The notes under the pieces are model-generated. The model was not told the DNA's origin. It did no database searches and saw nothing but the letters and a program-made list of their open reading frames with translations. A stretch of DNA of 33,321 nt from Armatimonadota bacterium (GTDB lineage Bacteria > Armatimonadota > UBA5829 > DTJY01): positions 1-33,321 of the forward strand of contig JAIMAU010000022.1 in the NCBI GenBank assembly GCA_023511795.1, read 5' to 3'. This document shows, piece by piece, positions 27,119 through 33,321 of the stretch (its first letter is position 1; each line of letters starts with the position of its first letter). The position numbers and the translations under genes were made by a program.

Positions 27119-27913
27119 TTAAACCATGCATATTGGCGTATATAGCTCAGGGCGGCGACCTTCACGTGGCATTTTAGGTTCAAGCTGAATTTTTGCGCGA
27201 ACTATCTCTTCTTCCGTTCCACCCCTTGCAATAATATTGCCATTTGGGTCAAGAATCATGCTATTGCCAATGCAAATAAGATTATTGTCTTTGCCAATTT
27301 TATTTGCCCATATGACATAACATCTCCCGAATTTTGAATTGGCTGTTAGAACGATTTCCCATGACCGCATTGTATCTTCAATCTTGTCTGGGCTAGAGAG
27401 ACCTACACTTGGCATTAACACGATTTGTGCGCCTTTTAGGTCAAGGACTCTTATGCTTTCGATGTGGAAAGCGTCATAGCAAACTAGGATTCCAATTCGC
27501 CCTAGACTTGTTTCAAATACAGAAAGCTCATTTCCAGGTGAAAACCCTGCTTCAAGGTCAGCTTGAAATAAGTGAACCTTTCTGTGTTTTCCAACAATAT
27601 TTCCATCAGCACCAATCAGCACTGCTGTGTTATAAATCTTTTCACCTTCACGTTCGGCGAGACCGAAACATATCCACGCATTTCTCGTAACCGCTATCTG
27701 GGATATAATCGTTGTTAGAGGTCCAGGGACAGGTTCTGCAAAACGCTTCATATCTTTGCCAAGCCAATAGCCTGTAAAAGAAATTTCCGGCAGCACAACT
27801 AAATCAGCTAAATGGGCTGCTTTGTCAAGCAAGTGAATTGCCTTATCTGTATTGTGGGTTTTATCGTACATTTCCGTGGCGTACTGTACCGCAGCTACAT
27901 GTATAGGAAACAT
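27119..27913 (-). CDS. Carbon-nitrogen hydrolase (nitrilase superfamily)
   Basis: A 264-residue amidohydrolase with the complete Glu-Lys-Cys triad: Glu43 (LPEISFTGY), Lys112 (GKHRKVHLF) and Cys145 (ILVCYDAFHIES). Substrates in this superfamily include omega-amides, carbamoyl amides and nitriles; the specific one is not evident. Start ATG is supported by GGAGG eight bases before it. No signal peptide, so it should be cytoplasmic. It is followed by the DUF72 gene. Confidence 0.9.
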   Translation of the reverse strand: MFPIHVAAVQYATEMYDKTHNTDKAIHLLDKAAHLADLVVLPEISFTGYWLGKDMKRFAEPVPGPLTTIISQIAVTRNAWICFGLAEREGEKIYNTAVLIGADGNIVGKHRKVHLFQADLEAGFSPGNELSVFETSLGRIGILVCYDAFHIESIRVLDLKGAQIVLMPSVGLSSPDKIEDTMRSWEIVLTANSKFGRCYVIWANKIGKDNNLICIGNSMILDPNGNIIARGGTEEEIVRAKIQLEPKMPREGRRPELYTPICMV

Positions 27914-28096
27914 CTCTTCAAACCTCCGGGATTAGTCGCTGTAGACAAATGGATGCTATTATCGCTTTTACTCAGACCACCATTATCCTTAAACACTATA
28001 TCTCTTGCTTAAAATTTTCCCAATCAGAAATTAGGAAAAAAATTATTTTGACGAATGTTTAAGTTTTTCAAAGTAGGGTATTTATTTTGTGTACCC
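27914..28096. other. AT-rich intergenic stretch upstream of structured RNA
   Basis: Contains the nitrilase-gene ribosome site at its left end and otherwise no gene. A TTGACG occurs at 28048-28053, but no matching -10 box at normal spacing was found, so a promoter for the structured RNA is not established. If the downstream element is an omega-type RNA, the bases just before it would hold the guide segment. Confidence 0.4.
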
Positions 28097-28363
28097 GAAA
28101 GTGCCCCCGGTACTTTGAGTTTTGCCAGGCTAGACCACGAGCCTTGCAGTTTGAACCTGGCTGGAAACGGCTCAGGAACTGACTGCAAGGTTGTCCGTAG
28201 GGAACCCTAACCTCCGTATGGAGGAAACTCCATACGGGGTGGTAAGGAGACCGAAGGGCACGTCGTGATACGAAAGCGCCGCCGCCTGCCTACGCGATAG
28301 CATCAAGAGGCAAGGAGCGTCGCGTAAGTTAAACGGCGACTGTGCTAAGGCCTGGCATTTTTT
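28097..28363 (+). ncRNA. Large structured RNA, HEARO / omega-RNA-like, without nuclease gene
   Basis: This GC-rich block stands out from AT-rich flanks and folds extensively. The closing stem TGCCAGGC (28123-28130) pairs with GCCTGGCA (28350-28357), directly followed by TTTTTT. Inside are CCTTGCAG/CTGCAAGG (28142-28149, 28183-28190) with a GAAA-capped inner hairpin (28156-28176); a 12 bp GAAA-capped stem (28211-28239); and TACGCGA/TCGCGTA (28291-28297, 28320-28326). GTGCCC (28101-28106) can pair with GGGCAC (28256-28261), crossing the closing stem as a pseudoknot, or join a 5' hairpin. Size, pseudoknot and motifs such as GAACTGACTGCAAGG and GACCGAAGGGCAC recall HEARO RNAs, the guide scaffolds of IsrB/IscB. 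That match is from memory. No IsrB/IscB or TnpA gene is adjacent, so this would be an orphan copy. Confidence 0.6.
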
Positions 28364-28375
28364 ATCTATAAAAAG

Positions 28376-28385
28376 CAAGCGCTTG
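28376..28385. promoter_or_regulatory. Palindrome CAAGCGCTTG, LacI-type operator shape
   Basis: A perfect 10 bp palindrome with the central AAGCGCTT common in LacI-family operators, about 40 bp upstream of the -35 box of the EamA-gene promoter and just past the structured RNA. It could be a regulator site or a terminal palindrome of the RNA-bearing element. No LacI-type regulator is in the window. Confidence 0.35.
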
Positions 28386-28423
28386 TTATTAAATGTTAAC
28401 ACCTCCCAAATCATAAAGTTGCA

Positions 28424-28452
28424 TTGACACCGTCTTCTTACCTACCTAGAAT
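28424..28452 (+). promoter_or_regulatory. Sigma70 promoter of the EamA-family gene
   Basis: TTGACA (28424-28429), a 17 bp spacer and TAGAAT (28447-28452), with a leader of about 27 nt containing GGAGGAGAAGG before the ATG at 28486. Confidence 0.8.
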
Positions 28453-28485
28453 TTTCTATGTTTCCTTTTTGGAGGAGAAGGTGAG

Positions 28486-28926
28486 ATGAAGGTCTTTTGG
28501 CTTGCAATGCTTACCGCAATTCTTTGGGGTATAACGCCTGTACTTGATAAGCTGGGTTTGGAAAAAGCAACACCACATGCCGCTTTAACTATTAGGACTA
28601 TTGTAATAGCCATTGGATTAATGGTGTTCTTGGGTGCTTCAGGTAGTTGGAGCGAACTAATTACAATTGATAGGCGTTCTGTAATGTATATAATCCTTGG
28701 TGCACTTGCGGCAGGACTGATTGGCCAGCTGGTGTATTATTACGCTTTAAAAGCTGGTGAAGCCGCATGGGTTGTGCCTATAGCGGCTACTTATCCGCTT
28801 GTAACTGCCGCTGTGGCTGTCGTCTTTCTCAAAGAACCTGTTACACCCGGTAAAATCCTTGGCGCTGTGCTAATTGTGCTCGGTATTCTGGTGATAAGGC
28901 TGGACCAAGTATTATGGCCAAGGTAG
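28486..28926 (+). CDS. Single-domain EamA/DMT-superfamily transporter
   Basis: A 146-residue, very hydrophobic protein with about five membrane helices, matching one EamA domain. The N-terminal WLAMLTAILWGITPVLDKLGL and the C-terminal VPIAATYPLVTAAVAVVFLKE...LGAVLIVLGILVI are typical. Full-length DMT exporters have two such domains, so this half-size form probably works as a dimer, as in the short EamA group. Substrate unknown. Strong promoter and ribosome site. It stands alone: the next gene (29033) is on the other strand. Confidence 0.87.
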   Translation: MKVFWLAMLTAILWGITPVLDKLGLEKATPHAALTIRTIVIAIGLMVFLGASGSWSELITIDRRSVMYIILGALAAGLIGQLVYYYALKAGEAAWVVPIAATYPLVTAAVAVVFLKEPVTPGKILGAVLIVLGILVIRLDQVLWPR

Positions 28927-29032
28927 GTGCAATTATTGTCAGAAAGTGCCGTGTTTTATTACATTAAGCTTAGGGCGACCACGGATGGCGGCTAGTGCTC
29001 ATAATTCGCTATTATCAGCAGTGATATGATGA

Positions 29033-30058
29033 TTAAATTGATTCACATCTAGCCAATTCCAATGCTTTCAAAGATGCCTTAAGTGCTTGGAGGCCGTCAT
29101 AACCCGAAGGCAAATCAATCAACTGTTCCTGTGTAATGCTCTTGGCGAATAGGGAGTACATCTTGTCGAAAGCCTTTGCAGGTGAAGTAATTGTCTTGCG
29201 GAAGCATTCATTTTTGCTGTAAAGGCTAAACTCTCGCCTGTTTTCCTGGCCCTCAATGCTACACTGTAGATTTGCATAGCTTATCAAACCTTCTGTTCCT
29301 ATTAAGTCATGCCGCAGATTAGCTTCGTGCGCAGGGGTATTATGTGTATACGCCCAACCCTGCTCAATTATAAACAATACGCCATTTTCCATTTTACCTG
29401 TAGCTATCACATGGTCGGGGTTTGGGTAATCCTCTATATGTGTGCCTATGGCATGAATTTCGGCAAACTCTGATTTGCTAAACCATCGGCAAAGGTCGAA
29501 GTGGTGGATTCCACAGTCAACGATTGGGCCCAATCCAACGGTTATCAACATTCTATAGCGGTCTTTCCCTGCCCACCGGCCACCCATCCAATTTCCAATT
29601 CCTCGAATTACTTTTAGCTCACCAATTGCACCTTGGTCAAGCAGTGCTTTCATCTGCGGCATCGGTTCTGTGTGGCGTAGCTCGAAATTGATGGCAAATA
29701 GGCGTTTAGCTTTTTCCATCGCTTTAATCATTTCTTCAGCAAGCTCAACGCTTTGTGCGATTGGCTTTTCGCATAAGACATGCTTGCCTGCTTCTGCGGC
29801 ATCCAATACTACAGGATGATGCTGGTCGAGGGGAACAGCAACTCCGACGGCGTCAATATCGTCACGCGCAAGAAGGTCTCGATAATCGGTATATATAGCC
29901 GCAACTTTGTACTTTTCAGCTAGTTCCTCAAGTCTTGCTTGATTTAGGTCAGAGAGTGCAACAAGTTCGATTTCTTCGCAATTTGATATCGCTGGTATAT
30001 GTCCATAGCAGGCTACAGTCCCACATCCAATCATTCCAATCCTAACTTTTTCTGCCAT
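29033..30058 (-). CDS. Gfo/Idh/MocA-family NAD(P)-dependent oxidoreductase
   Basis: A 341-residue sugar- or inositol-dehydrogenase-like protein. The Rossmann fold opens with RIGMIGCGTVACYGHIPAI. The EKP motif (HVLCEKPIAQS) provides the catalytic lysine, and a C-terminal alpha/beta domain contains GPIVDCGIHHFDLCRWF. Start ATG at 30058 is set by GGAGG six bases upstream. It lies 45 bp downstream of the PHP gene, probably in the same transcript. The substrate is probably a sugar or cyclitol; not determinable here. Confidence 0.9.
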   Translation of the reverse strand: MAEKVRIGMIGCGTVACYGHIPAISNCEEIELVALSDLNQARLEELAEKYKVAAIYTDYRDLLARDDIDAVGVAVPLDQHHPVVLDAAEAGKHVLCEKPIAQSVELAEEMIKAMEKAKRLFAINFELRHTEPMPQMKALLDQGAIGELKVIRGIGNWMGGRWAGKDRYRMLITVGLGPIVDCGIHHFDLCRWFSKSEFAEIHAIGTHIEDYPNPDHVIATGKMENGVLFIIEQGWAYTHNTPAHEANLRHDLIGTEGLISYANLQCSIEGQENRREFSLYSKNECFRKTITSPAKAFDKMYSLFAKSITQEQLIDLPSGYDGLQALKASLKALELARCESI

Positions 30059-30103
30059 AAAGGCCTCCAAAACCCAGCTTATTTTAAAACCCAGAGTTAT
30101 AAG

Positions 30104-30907
30104 TTACTTCAATTTACAAAAGTTTCTTCGTATGATTCGAAACTCTAAGTCTTTCTTAGTATAGCCAACCTCTCGGAGGAGTGCATGTGCCTTATCAAAG
30201 TCTCTAACTAATTCGAAAGGTGAATGCGCATCTGCCGTTACAACAACCGAAATACCTCGATTGATGCAACCTTTTAGAATTGAAAGCGATGGGTATTGTT
30301 CCTTGCATGGTCTGTGCCAACCAGAAGTATTTAATTCGACAACCATTTCCGAATCGGCAATTGCGTCCAATGTCGCCGAAATCTCCTTGCTAAGGTCGAC
30401 CGAAGCATGGTGTCCAAATTTCTTTGTTAGGTCGAGATGCCCGGCAATGTCAAATAAACCGCTTTCCGCCATTTTTCTAACGCTTTTCCAATAGCCACGT
30501 ATTATTTCATTTCTCTGTTCTTGATTTAGGGTATCCCACTTTTCAGCGGCTTCGTCAATTGGGAAGTCGCCAAAAAAGTGAACCGACCCTATTGCATAGT
30601 CGAAAGGATATTTGGCAAGTACATTGCGGATGACATCTTCCGTTTCAGGGAAATAGTCCATCTCGATGCCCAGGCGGACGGTTAGGTTGCCGGTTGCTTT
30701 TTTTGCGGCTGTTTGCACTTCTTCGACATAGACTTCAAGCATATTTGGAGGGATGCTCCAGGTAATTAGAGAATTGTTTGGATGTATAACACAATGGTCA
30801 GATATTCCTAGCTCGTCTAGTCCCAACTTGCTTGCCCAAAGGACAAAGTCGGCTATCTCACCTTCTCCATCGCTCCAACGTGAGTGTGTATGATATGATG
30901 TTCGCAT
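30104..30907 (-). CDS. PHP-domain phosphoesterase (histidinol-phosphatase-like)
   Basis: A 267-residue PHP-fold protein with all metal motifs in order: YHTHSRWSDGEG, GISDHCV, GIEMDYFPE, GSVHFFGD, AGHLDL, VELNTSG and VTADAHSP. This is the layout of the HisK/HisJ type of histidinol phosphatase, but related proteins hydrolyse other phosphate esters, and no his genes are near. There is no clear ribosome site before the ATG and the spacer upstream is AT-rich. Followed by the Gfo/Idh gene. Confidence 0.87.
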   Translation of the reverse strand: MRTSYHTHSRWSDGEGEIADFVLWASKLGLDELGISDHCVIHPNNSLITWSIPPNMLEVYVEEVQTAAKKATGNLTVRLGIEMDYFPETEDVIRNVLAKYPFDYAIGSVHFFGDFPIDEAAEKWDTLNQEQRNEIIRGYWKSVRKMAESGLFDIAGHLDLTKKFGHHASVDLSKEISATLDAIADSEMVVELNTSGWHRPCKEQYPSLSILKGCINRGISVVVTADAHSPFELVRDFDKAHALLREVGYTKKDLEFRIIRRNFCKLK

Positions 30908-31012
30908 GTCTATTAGTTTAACATATTGATGAAGTCTTCAGCAAACAGTTGCATTTAGCCTAAAATGGTGATACGCCATTATTGAATGTTAATTGGATGT
31001 TGGGAGGTTTAA

Positions 31013-33001
31013 TTGGACAGGCGCTTGTTTAGATTCTTTTTCTTTCTTGGAGTATTTATGTTTGGGGGGTTAATGATGGCTGGCAAGACATCTGCTGTGC
31101 CTAAAGCTGATTTTTATGTTTCCACATGTGGGAGTGATTTGTGGTCAGGGACTCTTCCTGCGCCAAATGCGATGTACACCGATGGGCCATTTGCTTCAAT
31201 TGAGCGCGCCCAAAAAGCCGCTCGGATACTTAGGAAGAGGGACCCGAAATGCTCAGTTAAGATAATAATTCGGGGCGGCACTTACTGGTTAGATAAACCT
31301 CTTGTTTTCAAACCAGAAGATTCTAATACAATATATGCCGCTTATCCTGGCGAAAAGCCGGTGTTGAGTGGAGGAAGGCAGATTACTGGTTGGAAGAAGG
31401 CGAAGGAAAAATTATGGAAAGTTGAATTAGCGGAAGTTAAGGCGGGTAGATGGTCTTTCAGGGACTTATATGTTAATGGCGAGCGACGTAGACGTCCTCG
31501 ACTTCCTAGAGAGGGTTTCTTTCACATCGAAAAGCCCATCTCGCCTGAGGTGAAGGATGCATTTATTTACCCCGAGGGGAGTATTAGGCCATGGAAGAAC
31601 TTAGACGACGTTGAGGTCATTGTTTTTAACGCTTGGGACGAGCTTAGGTTACGGATTGCTAGTATAAATGAGCAGACGCGAACAGTTAATTTTACAGGTT
31701 CAAACAATTGGCCCTTTGGTGCATGGGGACAAGGTTCTAATCGCTTTTATATAGAGAATGTTTACGAAGCTTTGGACGAGCCTGGCGAATGGTATCTTGA
31801 TCAAAAGGAGGGAATACTTTATTACTATCCGCTTCCTGGCGAGAGTATGTCGAAGGTTAAGGTTATTGCCCCTATTCTCGAGGAGCTTGTGATAATTGAC
31901 GGCGATGTTGAAAATCAGAAATGGGTTAATAATTTAGTCTTTCGTGGATTAAGCTTTCAATATACAGGATGGCACTTGCCAGCGCAAGGGCATATCCCTA
32001 TCCAGGCGGAGTATTCTGTTGGCGTGGTTCTAGTAGCAAATGGCGCACAATCATGCGAGATACTCGACTGTGAGTTTACCCATTTAGGCAAATATGCCAT
32101 CCATTTTGGTAGCGGTTGCAAGAACAATAAAGTCGCTGATTGCCATATCTATGATATGGGTGCAGGCGGGATAAAGATAGGTTTGCCAACCAACAACTTA
32201 AAGGATTCGCAGAAAACAGAAAATAATGTGATATTGAACAACCACATCCACGACTTGGGTAAAACATACCTTTGTGCGGTTGGCATTTGGATTGGTGGTA
32301 GTGGAAACAATCGCATTGCCTATAATCACATACATGACTTAAACTACTCAGGCATATCTGTTGGTTGGACCTGGGGTTATGGTCCAAGCCTTGCGGTCGG
32401 AAATGTTATAGAACACAACCATATACATGATCTTGGCAAGGGCCTCCTAAGTGATATGGGTGGTATATATACGCTAGGAGTTTCTCCAGGGACTGTACTT
32501 CGGAATAACCTTATTCATGATGTTGTCTCCTATAGCTATGGCGGGTGGGGAATTTATTTCGACGAAGGAAGCACCGGCATTATTGCAGAGTGCAACATAG
32601 TTTACGATTGCAAGAGCGCTGGGTTTCATCAGCACTATGGTAGAGAGAATATTGTTCGAAATAACATTTTTGCGTTTGGAAAAGAAGCACAAATTCAGCG
32701 CACCCGGGCGGAGGGACACATCTCCTTTATTTTTGAGAATAACATTGTCTATTGGACGGAGGGCAATTTATTTGCCGGCAACATGAAAGATGGAAGTATC
32801 CAATTTGATAAGAACATTTATTGGAATGCAAGTGGGAAACCGGTTGAATTCCCCAAAGACTGGAAGGAACGTGGTTTGGATGTGCATTCCATTATCGCTG
32901 ACCCACTGTTCATGAATCCCGAAAAACACGATTTTCGACTTAAAAAGGAGTCACCTGCATTCGCCCTTGGTTTCAAGGAGATAAAAGACGCTGGAGATTA
33001 A
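31013..33001 (+). CDS. Secreted right-handed parallel beta-helix protein
   Basis: A 662-residue exported protein starting at TTG (31013), with GGGAGG six bases before it. A signal peptide ends near residue 28 (hydrophobic FRFFFFLGVFMFGGLMMAG). The DFYVS...GSDLWSGT...DGPFASIERAQ opening is typical of large secreted beta-helix proteins that act on or bind polysaccharides. From about residue 310 to 600 there are beta-helix coils with a recurrent N-H-I-H-D-L motif (for example NNHIHDLGK, YNHIHDLNY, HNHIHDLGK, NNLIHDVV). This resembles polysaccharide lyase or glycoside hydrolase folds. Catalytic residues cannot be assigned. Compositionally like the rest of the window. Confidence 0.87.
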   Translation: MDRRLFRFFFFLGVFMFGGLMMAGKTSAVPKADFYVSTCGSDLWSGTLPAPNAMYTDGPFASIERAQKAARILRKRDPKCSVKIIIRGGTYWLDKPLVFKPEDSNTIYAAYPGEKPVLSGGRQITGWKKAKEKLWKVELAEVKAGRWSFRDLYVNGERRRRPRLPREGFFHIEKPISPEVKDAFIYPEGSIRPWKNLDDVEVIVFNAWDELRLRIASINEQTRTVNFTGSNNWPFGAWGQGSNRFYIENVYEALDEPGEWYLDQKEGILYYYPLPGESMSKVKVIAPILEELVIIDGDVENQKWVNNLVFRGLSFQYTGWHLPAQGHIPIQAEYSVGVVLVANGAQSCEILDCEFTHLGKYAIHFGSGCKNNKVADCHIYDMGAGGIKIGLPTNNLKDSQKTENNVILNNHIHDLGKTYLCAVGIWIGGSGNNRIAYNHIHDLNYSGISVGWTWGYGPSLAVGNVIEHNHIHDLGKGLLSDMGGIYTLGVSPGTVLRNNLIHDVVSYSYGGWGIYFDEGSTGIIAECNIVYDCKSAGFHQHYGRENIVRNNIFAFGKEAQIQRTRAEGHISFIFENNIVYWTEGNLFAGNMKDGSIQFDKNIYWNASGKPVEFPKDWKERGLDVHSIIADPLFMNPEKHDFRLKKESPAFALGFKEIKDAGD

Positions 33002-33156
33002 ACTGAACTGGCCTTGATGATTCGGAAGAATTGTCCAAAGTTGATTGAAAATATAATTCACGGTACGTTTTCGACTAATGATAATTTATCTTTCTGACTT
33101 TGACAAGCAGGGTTGTAAAGAGAAAACACAGGCCTTAACTAAGGCGGTACTTACTA

Positions 33157-33321
33157 ATGACGGGTCTAGAACGCTTTTTAGGTATAATGGAATATCAACC
33201 AGTTGACAGGGTGCCAAACCACGAACTTGGCGTTTGGCCTCAGACGATTGAGAGATGGCAGTCCGAGGGCATGCCAAGAGATGAGCTGAAGTTTGACTGG
33301 TTTGCAGGCGAGCCGTATTTT
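33157..33321 (+). CDS. URO-D family protein, N-terminal fragment cut by window end
   Basis: The last 55 codons start with MTGLERFLGIMEYQPVDRVPNHELGVW, the characteristic N-terminus of URO-D-like methyltransferase-family proteins. It runs open to the end of the window, so domain content and zinc ligands cannot be judged. It is a paralogue in family, not in close sequence, of the gene at 2867. AGGCGG lies about ten bases upstream of the ATG. It is separated from the beta-helix gene by 155 bp in which I see a possible -10 (TATAAT at 33052-33057) but no well-spaced -35. Confidence 0.8.
   Translation, partial: MTGLERFLGIMEYQPVDRVPNHELGVWPQTIERWQSEGMPRDELKFDWFAGEPYF

Noticed and set aside
28172-28414. 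80-codon minus-strand frame across the structured RNA
   Set aside because: It covers the paired arms of the RNA, and no protein family or ribosome site is visible; the RNA explanation accounts for the base pairing.

Overview
The window looks like a contig from an uncultured, anaerobic or fermentative bacterium of moderate GC. The main evidence is a trimeric-type [FeFe]-hydrogenase operon with maturases HydG and HydE, plus a Fur-controlled ferrous-iron importer. A secreted, beta-rich repeat protein suggests a diderm envelope. The uroporphyrinogen-decarboxylase-like methyltransferases, Gfo/Idh oxidoreductase, PHP phosphoesterase and TTG-started beta-helix protein recall Armatimonadota or a nearby lineage. 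That placement is an impression, not a demonstration. No tRNA, rRNA, CRISPR array or transposase gene was seen.

Layout. Bases 1 to about 113 are an AT-rich ispG fragment that does not belong with the rest. It joins, head to tail, the broken 3' end of a secreted repeat protein, so the left edge is probably chimeric. From there to 5.0 kb lie an anti-sigma factor, a URO-D-family protein and nagA. From 5.1 to 11.1 kb a tight minus-strand operon carries recJ, rel, dtd, a TPR protein and an MBL hydrolase, with its own promoter. A strong terminator separates it from tgt, an HD-domain protein and secDF (11.2 to 15.7 kb).

The 15.65 to 16.36 kb interval has no obvious gene. It holds a GC-rich hairpin and a promoter-to-terminator unit that looks like a roughly 150 nt small RNA. 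A KGG-repeat stress protein follows. The fur-feoA-feoB operon (minus strand) starts at a promoter overlapped by a perfect 35 bp palindrome with a 7-1-7 Fur-box core. Divergent from it runs the hydrogenase operon (19.4 to 26.4 kb): HndB-like, NuoE-like, NuoF-like and HydA subunits, then HydG and HydE. HydF is not in the window. These genes would couple NADH and ferredoxin oxidation to H2 formation, and Fur/FeoAB next door supplies iron.

The right part holds a DUF72 protein, a nitrilase-family amidohydrolase, a single-domain EamA transporter, a Gfo/Idh oxidoreductase, a PHP phosphoesterase, a secreted beta-helix protein and the start of a second URO-D-family gene. Between the nitrilase and EamA genes sits a roughly 265 nt, strongly structured, GC-rich RNA element. 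It resembles HEARO / omega RNA (the guide-RNA scaffold of IsrB/IscB elements), but no nuclease gene is beside it. This is the most unusual object in the window.
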